From assembly GCA_964036275.1 (NCBI GenBank), contig OZ038434.1:14311879-14375878 (forward strand): a stretch of DNA of 64,000 bases, in the 5' to 3' direction. Position 1 is the first letter of the stretch. Each line of letters begins with the position of its first letter. A program made the position numbers and the translations under genes. The notes beneath the pieces were generated by a model. It was not told the origin of the DNA and did no database searches. It saw only the letters and a list, made by a program, of their open reading frames with translations. This DNA is from Litoditis marina (Eukaryota; Nematoda; Chromadorea; Rhabditida; Rhabditidae). Shown piece by piece: positions 39,101-53,076 of this stretch.

Positions 39101-41722
39101 TTGCATTGTATTGAAATTTCTTGTGTTTGGGAAAGGTAACTGGTACGGGGCGAGGCAAAAAGATCATTGATAAATACTCATTGAATATCTTCCACTAAAT
39201 GTTTGAGATACCCTTGCAAACAAAATTTCCTTTAGTCATTTCGTTAGTTTGTCCCAGAGTGTTTTCAACAGAACCGATTTAAAAATAGAATAAGACGTCC
39301 AATATTCAGTAGTTCGGTGGATAAATTACCACTTTTTTGAGCGTGAATTGAACTTCCACGTTTCAGTATGCGTCTGCTACAATACAGATTACATGCCCAT
39401 GGAGAGGTTATCGATGAGATTCTGTTGATTTTCGGACTGTTTGGGGAACTCGTGTACTGCACCATCGGTAATGAATCACGACTCATTAACATTTTCTGAA
39501 AAGAAAAACTGAGGAACATTTCTTCTAATCCGCTGACTATATCAGGAAATCACTGCGTGTTTTCCCTGCCTGTAGAAGTGCATTGAAAACCAACGAAACT
39601 ACCTCGTCAACACTTCTTTTGATCTGCTTATGGTATTCGATCGTTCCTGTGCTTTGGCATTCAACTATCGTTTATAGCTAGCCATCAATGAACTGACACA
39701 ACAAATAGCCCGGATTAAAGGAGACCGGAGAGCAACATGGTTTCTCGTAAAGCTGCTGTATCCTACTTATGATTGGACGCGTTGCGTGTCGCGCGGCATT
39801 GTCATGTGAATGTCACGTGGACTGATCAAACTTATATACTTTTGTGCTCTCTGATCTCAATACAGTTAAAAGCAGCCCGAAACAAATCAAGTTGTGTTTC
39901 GGTCTCCTTTAACCCTTGTCTCGCTTCCAGGCATAGACATGTTCATCTACGCTCGCCGAGAGTTGGGGTGCTATGAGGAACTGCCACTTTTCGTATTTGG
40001 AGCGCGATTTATCCAAGTCATCGTTCAAACAGCCTTCATCCTCACCGCCTCGAGGTAATATGATTGGAAAAACAATTATTTTCGCTAATTCAACATTCGA
40101 AAAACGAGATTGATTCCACCCGAAATTCTACAATGCAATCCACCGTAAAACTCATAAATTCACCTCACCATGAGATCGAGGGGCGGGCTTCGACATGTGG
40201 TCATTTCATGTGTATAATGTTTGATCTACACACTTAGCTCTCATCAACTAGCAGACAACCAATGACTGCTCTTCCCGCACTGTTCAATCCATTCACCCTT
40301 TTTTGTTTTTTTTTTTGCAAAAATCCAGACTAGTTCGAAAGAAGGAGCACCTCAACAAGATGTTTTTCATTGCAGGTTGAGATGTCTGTCCACATTTGCG
40401 GTCAAGAATAAGCCTGGAAAGCAAATTATCACTTTTTTATTGCTCACCAACATTACCTTGTTCATCCTCCACACTTATGAGTGTAAGTTGATCTGCATCA
40501 TCTCTGAGAAATTACTGACTCGGCCCCCGCCGACTGAGTCGAAATTGAGACGGCAAAGACAATGTCGCTGCCGTGACAAATTTTACTCATGAAAATAGCA
40601 TATGTTTTGAGGAGACGCAGGCTGATAAACAACATTTAAAACTGAGACGGCAACGACATTGTCGCGGCCGTCTCACGTTTTGCTCATAGATAGTTGAGAC
40701 TAATCGGTATTCCTGACAGATTGCGTATATGACCCACGCTTCGCGGCTATCACAGAATTATAGCCTAAAAATGCTACCTATACTTTTTTCATGACCAGGT
40801 CTTATGTCTCAGCAAATTTCAATAAGATTCGATTTCACTGCTCATGAAAAAGTTGACTTATGAAGAATCGTCTGTTGATATTTTTTCCAGAACAGAGCTG
40901 TGAATCAGTCGTTGTTCTAGGAGCAGTCTAGAATTTCGAGAAATGTGTATTATTAAGCCTTTTTTTCAGCTACGAAATCAACATTTGGGATTCACTACGA
41001 CATCAGCTCCATATACACGAGTATAATATATGCGATTGGACCGCTGCTGATTTTCTTCAGGTAGAATTTCTGGAATTAGCGAAGATTGAAAATGAGAGAA
41101 AAACAGTGAAGTGGTACGGTTTTCGTCTAGATCAGACGTAATATAATTGTATGTGTAACCACTCAGGTGAAAAGTCAAGGGGGCCCTACAGGGGAGATTT
41201 AGGGTGATCGACTAAGCGCGGGCCCAAAAGGCCCTGAAAGGGCCGCGAATCTGGTAACGACCACGTTTTGATCGATTGTGAATACAATTGTGTTGCACTA
41301 CTCTGGATTTTCTTTAATTTTCCGAGTAAGTACGCTAGGGTGAGCAGGAAAAAGAAACTTAATCTAGTATTTGAGACGAAAAATGTCATTTTACGCGGCC
41401 CTATTAGGTCGTAATAGGGTGATTTCGCCTACGAAAATCGTGGGCCTAAGAGAAACCTTTTAGGCTCGCGAATTTTCACCTATGTATATATTCATGTTTT
41501 TTGTGGATAAGTTATTGTTCATAATTATTCCTGTTCTTCAGGTTTCACAGTTCTGCATGTCTAGCCGAAATCTGGAAGATAACCTACAGTACCAAGATCA
41601 GTCACACACATCTGACGCCCACGCCTTCGCTGGAGAGCAATCTGACGACCGCCTCCTCAACTCCAGAAGAACTGTCACATCGGAGAGCAGAACACTTTAC
41701 CCTCCAACAGAAGCTGGAATAA
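33186..41722 (+). CDS. otpl: Otopetrin-like proton channel 3 (16 exons, 623 aa)
   Basis: Third tandem otopetrin. Exons: 33186-33328, 33903-34014, 34171-34302, 35030-35102, 35316-35386, 35702-35779, 36102-36200, 36535-36621, 36923-37101, 37336-37449, 37761-37940, 39367-39467, 39931-40054, 40376-40482, 40970-41060, 41542-41722. From exon 2 the lengths equal those of gene 1 or differ by whole codons. The signature HTGEGAGTLYLRLGA is kept, and the linker reads EEDSSSSSSSEED. The tail holds FHSSACLAEIWKITYSTK. N-glycosylation-type sites NTT occur in the loop coded by exon 9. Exon 1 replaces the first three exons of gene 1: its 47 complete codons end in the phase exon 2 needs, but sequence support is weaker. 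Introns 1, 11 and 12 carry a TTGTACAAT element, a composite foldback element and a TIR element. Confidence 0.86.
33418..33680. repeat. TTGTACAAT / C-tract element, copy 1
   Basis: Begins GTACAATTGCCA followed by 18 C, and ends GGGGGTGATTGTACAAT. Internal GATTGTACA and CCCCC words repeat. It shares ends with 45043-45400. It lies in otopetrin 3 intron 1. Confidence 0.6.
34546..34613. repeat. Tandem duplication of a 34-bp unit
   Basis: TAGAACTTTTGAATGTTTGC with AAACAGTTGAATTC occurs twice back to back with a single mismatch, in otopetrin 3 intron 3. Confidence 0.8.
37962..39105 (+). mobile_element. Composite foldback element, copy 1 (otopetrin 3 intron 11)
   Basis: Starts 22 bp after the exon 11 donor. 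Modules in order: hairpin CGCAGCGCGAAGCGCTGCG (37967-37985); a conserved stretch to about 38050 (TTTGGCCATTGCGCAC, TTTCAAACCACAAAAGTCTT); a GGTTACC/GGTAACC cluster (38059-38151); several TTGGCGCCAA palindromes (38289-38605); a GTGTTTGATAGTCACCA segment; and a long inverted repeat (38753-39101, arms about 150 nt). Copy 2 at 55961-57770 has most modules in the same order. No coding capacity was found. Confidence 0.65.
39714..39912. repeat. TIR element with TTAAAGGAGACC ends
   Basis: TTAAAGGAGACCG at the left and CGGTCTCCTTTAA at the right are exact inverted repeats. The right end stops 18 bp before otopetrin 3 exon 13. A left-end relative (GGAGAGCAATATGGTTTCTC) occurs at about 42712-42760. Confidence 0.6.
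40547..40687. repeat. Palindromic unit in two direct copies
   Basis: GAGACGGCAAAGACAATGTC (40547) and GAGACGGCAACGACATTGTC (40644) each continue into GCNGCCGT and end near TTTTGCTCAT or TTTTACTCAT. Each unit folds on itself (GAGACGGC with GCCGTCTC in the second). Confidence 0.6.
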
Positions 41723-42434
41723 AACAGACCCTTTCAAAATTCCGTACAAAAATGAAGCACCCACCAAAGTTGATACCGTCTTGGCACCGACATAGTTTTT
41801 TGGGTAACCGATTAGTTTTGTTTCCGGAAACTCGGATTGTGAATTGTGTTCCGACATCAAAAGCTGTTTTTTCTCTCTCTAGTATTATCTACGTACTGTT
41901 CATAGACAGAACTAAGAATCTCACGATAATCAGAAACAGGTACACTTCTCAGTTCTTCCTTCTATTTTCTTAAACATTCTACGACATCAACTATCGTAAA
42001 TTTGCTTTTGTTTTCAAATTGATTTGTCTATAGAGGTACATTGATATGTTTCTGTGTAAATACGTAGTCCTCAGTTTGCTTCTCTATGATTTGCAATATA
42101 CAAACCTCTACTAACTGAGAATGAAGTTTCCCACTGCCCACTGTAGGGTGAAAAAATTGTAGACACGGTTTCTGTGCTGGGTTGAAAAATTGCCCGGAGA
42201 CAAGTTGAATTATCGTCTGTTACATGGGATTCAAATTGAATAGCCCACGTGGTTTCTGTAGATACACAGCAGCAGCAACAATCTCTCCAGGTGACGTTTA
42301 TTCTCGAATCGTTAAGAAAAAATTGAATTAGACTTTTGTCATGCATACGAAAGAAATTTGAGGACATCACACACTCGAGTTTATCTTCCGAAACTCGTAG
42401 GTCACAACTTTAGACAGCGATAAGAGTCAAAACT
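41723..42434. other. Convergent intergenic region
   Basis: Lies between the stop of otopetrin 3 (+) and the 3' end of the reductase gene (-). It holds only the 3' UTRs, and no further feature was seen. Confidence 0.5.
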
Positions 42435-42440
42435 TTTATT
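42435..42440 (-). terminator. Polyadenylation signal of DECR gene
   Basis: TTTATT on the plus strand is AATAAA on the minus strand, 71 nt after the TGA stop at 42512-42514. Confidence 0.6.
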
Positions 42441-42511
42441 CAAGCGGGTTAGCATCTGCTCACGGACCAAGTATCGAGAATGATTCGACTGGAAAAGATC
42501 ACAAGACATTT

Positions 42512-45574
<3,063 letters not shown>

Positions 45575-46261
45575 GCTGGAGAGGCGCAATGAAGAGAATG
45601 AGATGATTGGTGAAACGCTAGGCGAAATCACGTCGAACGAGAAAAAAACAGGAAACAAAAGTTTCAGGAAAACCGAGTCCTTGCCCTCAGCGGCCTAAGT
45701 GCTTTCCTGACTTATTCAGGTTCGAAAGAGCTTACAATAAAAGTTTTCATTGAGAGTCTAACTTAAACCATTTTTATTGTTGATTGTAATTTTGTTTGGC
45801 ATTTTCCTCACTCCTAAAATGAAAATGACAACTATTATAATTTTTTCAAGAAGTTTATATCGAGTTTGTTTAGCACTTTAGTTTTCCCAAGTGCAGCCTT
45901 GTGCTATTCACTTATATGTTACATCCGACCCTTTTCCGCCTTCAAATGTTTTTGTATCCCACTTTCATATTGCTATTTCTCCTCTTGTATATCACATGCT
46001 TGCATGTAAATAAATAAATCAATCAATTTATGTTCCTTGCGGTATAACCTCCGTTATGTCTAAATTTATAAAAAGAACGACACCGAATTTCCAAATGCGA
46101 CCGTCATTTATGGTTCTGGTCAGTCACCGTGACAGTACTCTACACAGAATGAAAACCTATGTCTTCGTATTTTATCATGTTTTTCGCGATCGCGCAGCTT
46201 CTCACATAGGGGCTGAGTATTATAGTGCACACCATTCCTACTGAGACTCCTACAGTAACCA

Positions 46262-46650
46262 AAAGTTTGGAAACTCGAAAAGATCGAGTTTTTCGAGTTT
46301 GGCTTCGTTCCAAGTCATAACTGGAAGACGAATGAGCGTTTTTCAGCATTTATTCGCAATTTCAAATATAAAATGCTTTATTTTCCACGATTCTCGCGTA
46401 TTCATGTGAAAAAATCAGAATTTCTCAGAAAATTCTAATTTTTTTGTCTTGATAAAATCCCGTAACTGAGTGACCAAACTCGAAACTCGAAATTCGAGTT
46501 TTTTGAGTTCAACTCGAAACTGGAAAACTCGTTTTTTTTGGAATGGCAATAAACTCGAACTCGGAAAACTCGAAACTTCCAAAACTCGAAAAACTCGGTT
46601 TTTCTCCAAACTGGAAAAACTCGAAACACGAAAACTCGAAATTTTCAACT
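46262..46650. repeat. AACTCGAAA word array
   Basis: AACTCGAAA, its reverse complement TTTCGAGTT and close variants recur many times, densest at 46480-46640, with irregular spacing. Confidence 0.7.
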
Positions 46651-46837
46651 CGATTAACAACCCTAATCCCGACCCCACCCGGCCCGGGAAGTTATATGCA
46701 TACGGCCTCTGATGTCTAGTTTGATCGCCATGTTTTCCGTTACAATATCAATCAATCATGGTAACCCGTCAAAAAATATATGCTAAATCTTTTAGAAAAG
46801 TCCGCTTACACTAAAAACGTATCTGAAACAAAAATCA

Positions 46838-46972
46838 GCTATACTGTCAGTCTATCGCACAGTCACGTGAAACATGTTAAACACAGCAGAACTCGGAAAC
46901 GTGAAACGACAAAGTGCACACTTAGGCTATTAGAATGCTAACTTTACATGAATATTCAAGAAACTTATAGTG
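46838..46972 (+). repeat. Family A repeat, copy 6
   Basis: CTATACTGTCAGTCTATCGC, CAGTCACGTGAAACATGTT and AACACAGCAGAACTC, through TTACATGAATATTCAAG. It matches copy 3 along its length. Confidence 0.7.
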
Positions 46973-47525
46973 TACTCTGTTCTGTTATCATTTTTGAATC
47001 AATGGTGATAATCATATTAGGACGTTTCATCTAATTGTTTGCTGCAAGGTTTTTTTTCACTGAAAAACAAAATGTTTTTGACCCATGAAAATTGCGAGAT
47101 TAAATTTTTCTTTCCCTCTTGAGTTATTGTCCTCCTTTTCTATATTCCATGCAGTTCAATCTCAAAAGCTAATCGTCTCTCACTTTACATCGTTTTTTTA
47201 TACAAATATATATCGTTACTGTGTTGTTGTAGTACTGTTCTCATTCCACATCCCACTTTATCACTTTGTTCTATGTTTTATTTCTGTTTCCACCACTTTT
47301 TCCCACTTCTCATCTCATTTTTTCACGTATTTATATGCGTAATAAATCAATCAATCAAAAAGATCGTCGAGTTGCATGCGTTGAGCAGGGTCGGCTTCCC
47401 AGCAGCTAGTACAATCAATTTCATGTTGAGGTCAAAACAGATGAGCGTAAATTTCATCTTAATTTAGGTTCCGGGTCGTTTTAGTCAATTCTATTTACCG
47501 CAAAATATTAAATGGCTCTATCGCA

Positions 47526-47769
47526 TCAAATGTCAATGCAGTGCTTCTCATAGTCCGAATAATCTTTCTGGAAGACTCGCGCCTGAGTAGAACAGAATCG
47601 TTCATTTGCAATTAACCAGCGACTTTTCACAGTGGAGGAAAAATAAATTATCAGGAGAGAAGAGGCAGAAAGGTGCATAGGCGTACCTTCGGATAATTTT
47701 GGGAATGTCTTCTTGCATTTCAACAGAACTTTCAACGAATTGCGGCCTATATTTTTCTTCCAGCACCAT
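47526..47769 (-). pseudogene. Dynein light chain (LC8)-like relic
   Basis: On the minus strand ATG 47769 opens MVLEEKYRPQFVESSVEMQE followed by DIPKIIRR and a GTACGC donor. A second piece after a TCTACTCAG acceptor reads ARVFQKDYSDYEKHCIDI then stop. Together they resemble the first half of LC8-type light chains (the EMQ..D helix and the following K-D-Y helix). The two pieces are in incompatible phases and the remaining half is absent, so a broken copy is likely. Recognition is from general family knowledge only. Confidence 0.35.
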
Positions 47770-48226
47770 TGATTTATATTGAAGGGAACTACGGACGTAG
47801 CTAGGGTTAGGTTTCCTTAATGTTTTTTCACTGATAGTGCGTAGAAACCGTTTTATCAACTGGGAACAACTCACAAACACTAACATGAATGCTTGCCTTT
47901 AAATATTTTTGTTTGTATCCGAAAAAGATTCGTAAAAATTTCACCTATCAGCAAAAACCACCAAATTATGATGTCATAATCATGAGATCAGGATTTTTTT
48001 CAGGAGAATTATTGTTTGTAACTGTGCAAATGACATTTTCCGTGCATTTATTCTAAGCCTGCTGCTGGGTCGTACGTATATGAGTATGGTTACGTCTACT
48101 GTGGGTATAGGCGGGTGAAACTGGTCACGACAGTTGCCATCGAAGTTTAGAGCTGTAATTCTTGTTCAGTCTTCTTTATCCCTACGCGAACACTAACAGT
48201 TCGCTCGTCATTCGTACCACTTTCAG
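47770..48226. other. Upstream of Cys-rich gene A
   Basis: The first exon (signal peptide) of gene A should lie here or further upstream but was not found. Confidence 0.3.
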
Positions 48227-50367
48227 TTGCCGCTCAGAGAAAGACGGGGGTATAAAATATATCTCATTTTGTGTTCAAGAAGTTACCAGAACAGAACAAT
48301 CTGTCCCACAAAGGGCGCGGCCATGTACACAAGAACGAGGGAAACCGGACAACGCAAGTGAGAGAATCTGTTCACAATCTCTGAAACAGTATGAATGAAG
48401 ACGAATGTATGGAAAATAGTGTACATAACATAATCCTGACCATATTTTTTTCTCTAGAAAGCCAAATTAATAGTCATCTTGAGAATCGTTTCTGGCATTT
48501 GATAGTTGAAGTTTTGCCCCATGAAATAAAGGTATACTTTCCAATTGGAATATCAGACACCACCACAACATTGGCCGCAGCATTTCTCGTCAAAACATCG
48601 ATTCTCCGGCATCGGCGCGACAGTTGCTCGCCGCGGACTATAGTCGTGGACCACGGCTAATGGGCTGAAAAGACGGTGTCTTGAGTTGGGCGAGTGTTAG
48701 CAGGGGCGCGCAGATGGCATCAATCAATACCATTTTTGCCATGCATTGAGCTCTCAATGTCATTTTTTGCGTAGTGTTAGTTAATTCTTTTTAATAAGTT
48801 ATACCATAGAAAAACATTACTGTCGAACCATTGCAAAAAAAAGAGAAGAAGAAATATGTAAATGAAAGACATATTTTGTCATAAAACATTCTCAAACGCC
48901 GATGATCTTCCGACCAGTGTTTTAACTATCTCATTATTGTTTCAAAGTACTACTTGGAAATTTTTGAATCTATCGTATTTATTTAATGACTAAAAATGAC
49001 TACCAGTGCTTGCTTCACTCCAATGGCAGTTAATCTAAGACAGTTCAATGATGTTTCCTTCCCGGACATCGAGGTTGGCCCATATAGCGCAGTGGAAGTG
49101 CCGCGGTATTACAGTCCAACTGACCACGGGTTCTATTCCCGTGAAGAACATTTTCTGTCCGAAAATTTGGCGCTGTGTATTTGCTCCATTTGAAATGGTC
49201 TACCCCTATACAGAAGCACCCTTTCACTATAATAACCAAATGCGCTTTCCGCTTACTTTCAGGGTTTTTGTCTGGTTGCTATCAACCCGGTTTGCAAATC
49301 ATTTTGGAATTTTGTTAAGTTACTTTTGCTTCACCCAACCCTGCAGTGGACGAACTCCAGAAGTTTTTGCCCGCTTTCAATCGTTCACTCCTAATTCATT
49401 CGCATCACATTAAAGGCCTAGATTTTATTCACAGGCAAACGTCTTGAAGCAGTGCAACGTCTAGTTTGATTCGATCCCATAACTGGTCGTTGCGCACGTA
49501 CGAATTCGTTTTATTCGGAATTTCTCTGTTTGCAGAATCAGCTGGACTTGCCCAGTGGGTACTGATTCTTTGGCCTTTTCGGTGGTCGGACCGCATACTG
49601 AACCTGCCCCTACCGAAGTGAGTTTACACTGGACTGCATCCTTCAATTTTGTAACTGTTTAAGTAAATTGTCTCCCTTCTCTCGATAAGATACACATAGA
49701 GCAAGGTAATACTACCGAGTCTGTGTGATACGAACAGTACATGCGGTCAATAATCATACTTTGATTGATGTCTGGTCCTAAAGTGTTTCACCATGTTGTG
49801 TTTCCACCGTTCTATTCACTACAACAAGATTGGGCAAAAACAATCAGTCAAGAACAAGTCAAAACGTCCAAGTTAACACTACCACAGACCACTCATGGCG
49901 TTTATCATGTATGATACTTGTATATTTTCTATGAAAGTTCGTTTCTGCGAGTCATTTTCAACAGAAAACTTTAATGAATCAACCCGTCAAGCCAATATGG
50001 CTATGGTTAGTTTCTCTAATCCGTAACTCGCTTCAGTTTGCAAACACATATTCAAACAGAGACAAATGATAGACACACAGTCCTAATGGGGAATCTTTCA
50101 CTAATAGGCTAATACTGACAGTGAAAAGTACCTGATTTCTGAGGCTCTTTTTCCTAACACTCTATATCCAACCTGTTCATCTTAGTGTAACCTGTTATAG
50201 TTGCGTGAGATAAACTATACAACAATCTTGGTTCTGTTATTGACAGTAGGACATAAAGAATATACAATAATCGTTTTCAGGCCTTCTGTGCAGATTTTCC
50301 CAACAATGTCTGGAAACTGTCTGACGGGACCGAGATCACTGACGTTACATGTGCGAGCATGTTCTAG
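48227..50367 (+). CDS. Cys-rich small protein gene A (5' end not found)
   Basis: Paralog of the gene at 51651-53076; family not recognised. Exons seen: 48227-48357, 49536-49617 (82 nt) and 50281-50367 with stop TAG. Phases agree with gene B. Matching blocks are ICPTKGAAMYTRTRETGQRK, then ISWTCPVG, and the final exon AFCADFPNNVWKLSDGTEIT followed by DVTCASMF. The last exon is nearly identical to that of gene B. One Cys of gene B (QCK) is Arg here, and the upstream CxxC region is not conserved. The start codon and signal peptide exon are missing from my model, so the gene may be decayed at its 5' end or have a more distant first exon. A tRNA-like repeat sits in its second intron (49075-49152). 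Confidence 0.5.
49075..49152 (+). repeat. tRNA-like sequence (SINE or tRNA relic)
   Basis: TAGCGCAGTGGAAG resembles an A box. A good T arm CACGGG-TTCTATT-CCCGTG follows at tRNA spacing. The acceptor and anticodon stems are poor. Differs from the SINE at 21.6 and 29.7 kb. Confidence 0.4.
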
Positions 50368-51214
50368 ACTGGTTATTTACAAAAGTAGTAATTAATGAAT
50401 AACTGAACGTCTGATCTGGACATCTATTAACGTTATATATTAGTCGTTGTTATTTTTCAATTGAATGGTTTTAACTCCAAAATATACCTAGACCGCACAA
50501 GTTTAATTCGAAGAAGGTTAACTAATACCTAACTTATACAATTCAAAAAAGTTCTAGGTTTAATTTACAGATGCATTTGTATCCAAGTGTCTTAGCTGCT
50601 CTGCGAGGGTGTTAAGTATCTACACATTATCCGAAAGAGAGTGAATTTTCAATGTTTAAACTTCCGTAAACTTGAACACGTGAAAATGTATATTTGTTCA
50701 CATTAGTCAAAATGTGTGAAGACGTCATATTCTAGAAGAAAGTGACCAAATGTCTGTCTCATTGAAACAAAGAATGAAAACAAACAAGTTTTGTTTCGCG
50801 CATGAAGCATAAACTGATTCGATTAGTCCATAATGTGGTCGCAGCCCGTTCGAACTCTCAATCGAAAGGACAGTAAATGCACTCAGTGCACTGTGAACTA
50901 TTCGCGCTATTTCATTGGGATTGGCCAGCTAGAAGAGCGAGAGAGCTGGAGGTCCATGAGCCCGCAGTCAATGTCAGACAATCTTGTCAAATTGGTCAAG
51001 CCGCAACAATAACGAGGACAAGAACCGAGGTTGCCTACAAAAAGATTGTTCTGTAAATTGTTCATAGTTTTTCTTCACTATGATGTTCACTTTGTTCCCA
51101 GTCCAGAGTTATTAATCCAATAAATCTTCTAGGGATGTGTCCGTGGGGTGCGCAACAGTCCAACGTTTGATTGTTCTCTATCCGCACTCACGTAGATCGT
51201 GAAAAAAAGTGTAA
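50368..51214. other. Spacer between Cys-rich genes
   Basis: No exon, repeat or RNA gene was recognised here. Confidence 0.4.
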
Positions 51215-51457
51215 ATGCACCTCTTCACGTTTCCGAGAACGCATATGTTTGTCTTTCTTTTTTCCTCCATTCATTCTCTCATCTCAATTCCCAACCGTAA
51301 TACAGTTTTCATCTCTACGCTGCTTGATGCAGTCCGAAATCCGTTTGCAGAAGCGAAATGCGTCTCACATTATTACTTTGCGGGGGCGTGTCTGAAAAAC
51401 GGCAAATGTAATAATGTCAAATTTCGCCTCTCATCCAATTGTCAGTATGAATTTTAG
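51215..51457 (+). CDS. ORF for an 80-aa Cys-rich, secreted-like peptide
   Basis: Single-exon ORF. The N-terminus has a hydrophobic run (MFVFLFSSIHSLIS, residues 11-24) that could be a signal sequence. The C-terminal 40 residues contain four Cys: KCVSHYYFAGACLKNGKCNN then SSNCQYEF. This compact Cys spacing is unlike random translation. The segment may instead be a terminal exon joined after the TAATACAG acceptor at about 51306. It lies between Cys-rich genes A and B but shares no sequence with them. Function unknown. Confidence 0.33.
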   Translation: MHLFTFPRTHMFVFLFSSIHSLISIPNRNTVFISTLLDAVRNPFAEAKCVSHYYFAGACLKNGKCNNVKFRLSSNCQYEF

Positions 51458-51650
51458 ATGGCAAAACTTAATTCGCTTGAAACAAACGTGCAATGAAAAG
51501 TCTCAGTTCCTGCAGTCTTCACGTTCAACGTCATTATACAGTTTATCATTAATGTAGGCTCGTGGTCGGTGGTTCAGTCACTGAAGCCTATCATATTCAT
51601 ATTATATTTTGGCGAGATTACATTAGTTCGTAATCGTTGCCATTCTAGAT

Positions 51651-53076
51651 ATGATATCCTCGTGCTTCTTCCTATTTATTTCAGTCCGTTATGTCTTTTG
51701 CTGTGTAAGCACTGTATCACGTGAGTTATCGTTGTCCACCAAACCATAACTCTAGCTTCAAATACAAAGGTTATAACTAATTATAGACTGTTTTCCTCAG
51801 GACAACCCCCAGGGTTAAACGGTTATTGAACAACTACAAAATCAAACTTTGTGGAGGAACCCAATCCATTTTTTAAATACTTTTGGACGCACAAACGTTC
51901 TCTTTGCTCTGGGCACAGCATTTGAAAACAGGCCCCTCTGGGGTGTTTAATCATCAAAATCGGTTTAGTATCGATTTAGTCCATGTATCTACAAAATATT
52001 TAGTGTTGAGTACTTCAGCGGACGACTCGAACGATGAAACGATCGATACGTTGATAGAATGTCAGGACTGTCCGGAAATATACCGGAATGACGGCAACGG
52101 TCTAACAGGTCGCTCAGAATGTCCCACAAAGGCAGAGGCCATGTACACGAGAGTAAGGGAGGCGGGACAGTGCAAGTAAGAATTCGATATTAGTTATTAA
52201 CATTACTCCATTCTACTCACCTTTTGAGGCAACCATACTAAGTCATTCAAGATCAAAAGTCATTAAAGTAAAAGTCATTTGAAAGTGAAAGTACAGAAAC
52301 AGTTGAGAATCAGAAATGAAGTTTCGGAATTTTACGTGAATTTCCATTTTTGACTAAAAGTGAATTAATGACTTTATTTTTATATGACTTTCTTTTCAAT
52401 GACTTTCAGTTTTGAATGACTTATTCCTGGTACCACATTTGGCACCGCTTTTCCAGAAGCAGCTGGACGTGTACAGGTATTTCTCTATCTTCCGTTTTTC
52501 CGTTGGTTGGTCCGTATTTGACCCCTGTATACTCCGAAGTGAGTACAACACTGCACCCAAGTTTGCTTCTTTTTAGGCGGTTACCATAAATAAACTGTAG
52601 TTTGATCTTTATGCAGAACAGTCACGGCTGACCATGATCTAAGATGCAGAGGTATAAAACTAGAAACATATCTATGATATGACCAGCATAGATCCGTCCG
52701 GCCTGCTGAGAAACATTTTTGAGAATTTTCCAAGAGCTTTTATAAATCTTTTTCGCGAAATTGTTGAGTTTACGGTGTATTTGTATTCCCCAAACCATTG
52801 TTTCTACAACCACGGTCATGGGACATCTTTTCGCTACAGAAAGTAATGAATATACTAACTAAGCGAAAATACCGTAGTACTTCGTGATTATGAATTAATC
52901 ACGTGTTATTCATATAAGGCGATCGTATGTTTTTCGGGTTTTTGTTTCCGAACGTTTTTGTTTCTAGCAGAAATGTTGTTATACATTTCCAGGCTTTTTG
53001 TGCTGATTTCCCTAACAATGTCTGGAAACTGCCCGACGGGACCGAAATCACTGATGCCACCTGCGCGAGCATGTGA
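51651..53076 (+). CDS. Cys-rich secreted-like protein gene B (4 exons, 130 aa)
   Basis: Family not recognised. Exons: 51651-51720, 52019-52175, 52457-52538, 52993-53076; 393 nt in frame. Exon 1 codes for MISSCFFLFISVRYVFCCVS, a plausible signal peptide. The mature part is acidic at first (DDSNDETIDT), then carries ECQDC, ECPTKAEAMYTRVREAGQCK, SSWTCTG, AFCADFPNNVWKLPDGTEIT and TCASM, giving seven Cys after the leader. The exon 2 acceptor (TACTTCAG) was chosen for consensus; an upstream one (ATATTTAG) stays in the same frame and adds a few residues. It is the intact partner of gene A, with the same 82-nt third exon. A small secreted, disulfide-bonded protein of a lineage-specific family is inferred. 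Confidence 0.55.
52240..52423. repeat. AAGTCATT words in opposed blocks
   Basis: AAGTCATT occurs three times at 52240-52280 and AATGACTT or close variants four times at 52365-52423. This is an imperfect inverted arrangement in intron 2 of gene B. Confidence 0.55.

Larger units (their letters stand above)
45575..47525. other. Intergenic region with repeats
   Basis: Holds the DECR promoter side, one end of family B (about 46221-46258), a dense array of AACTCGAAA/TTTCGAGTT words (about 46262-46650) and family A copy 6. No gene was found. Confidence 0.45.
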
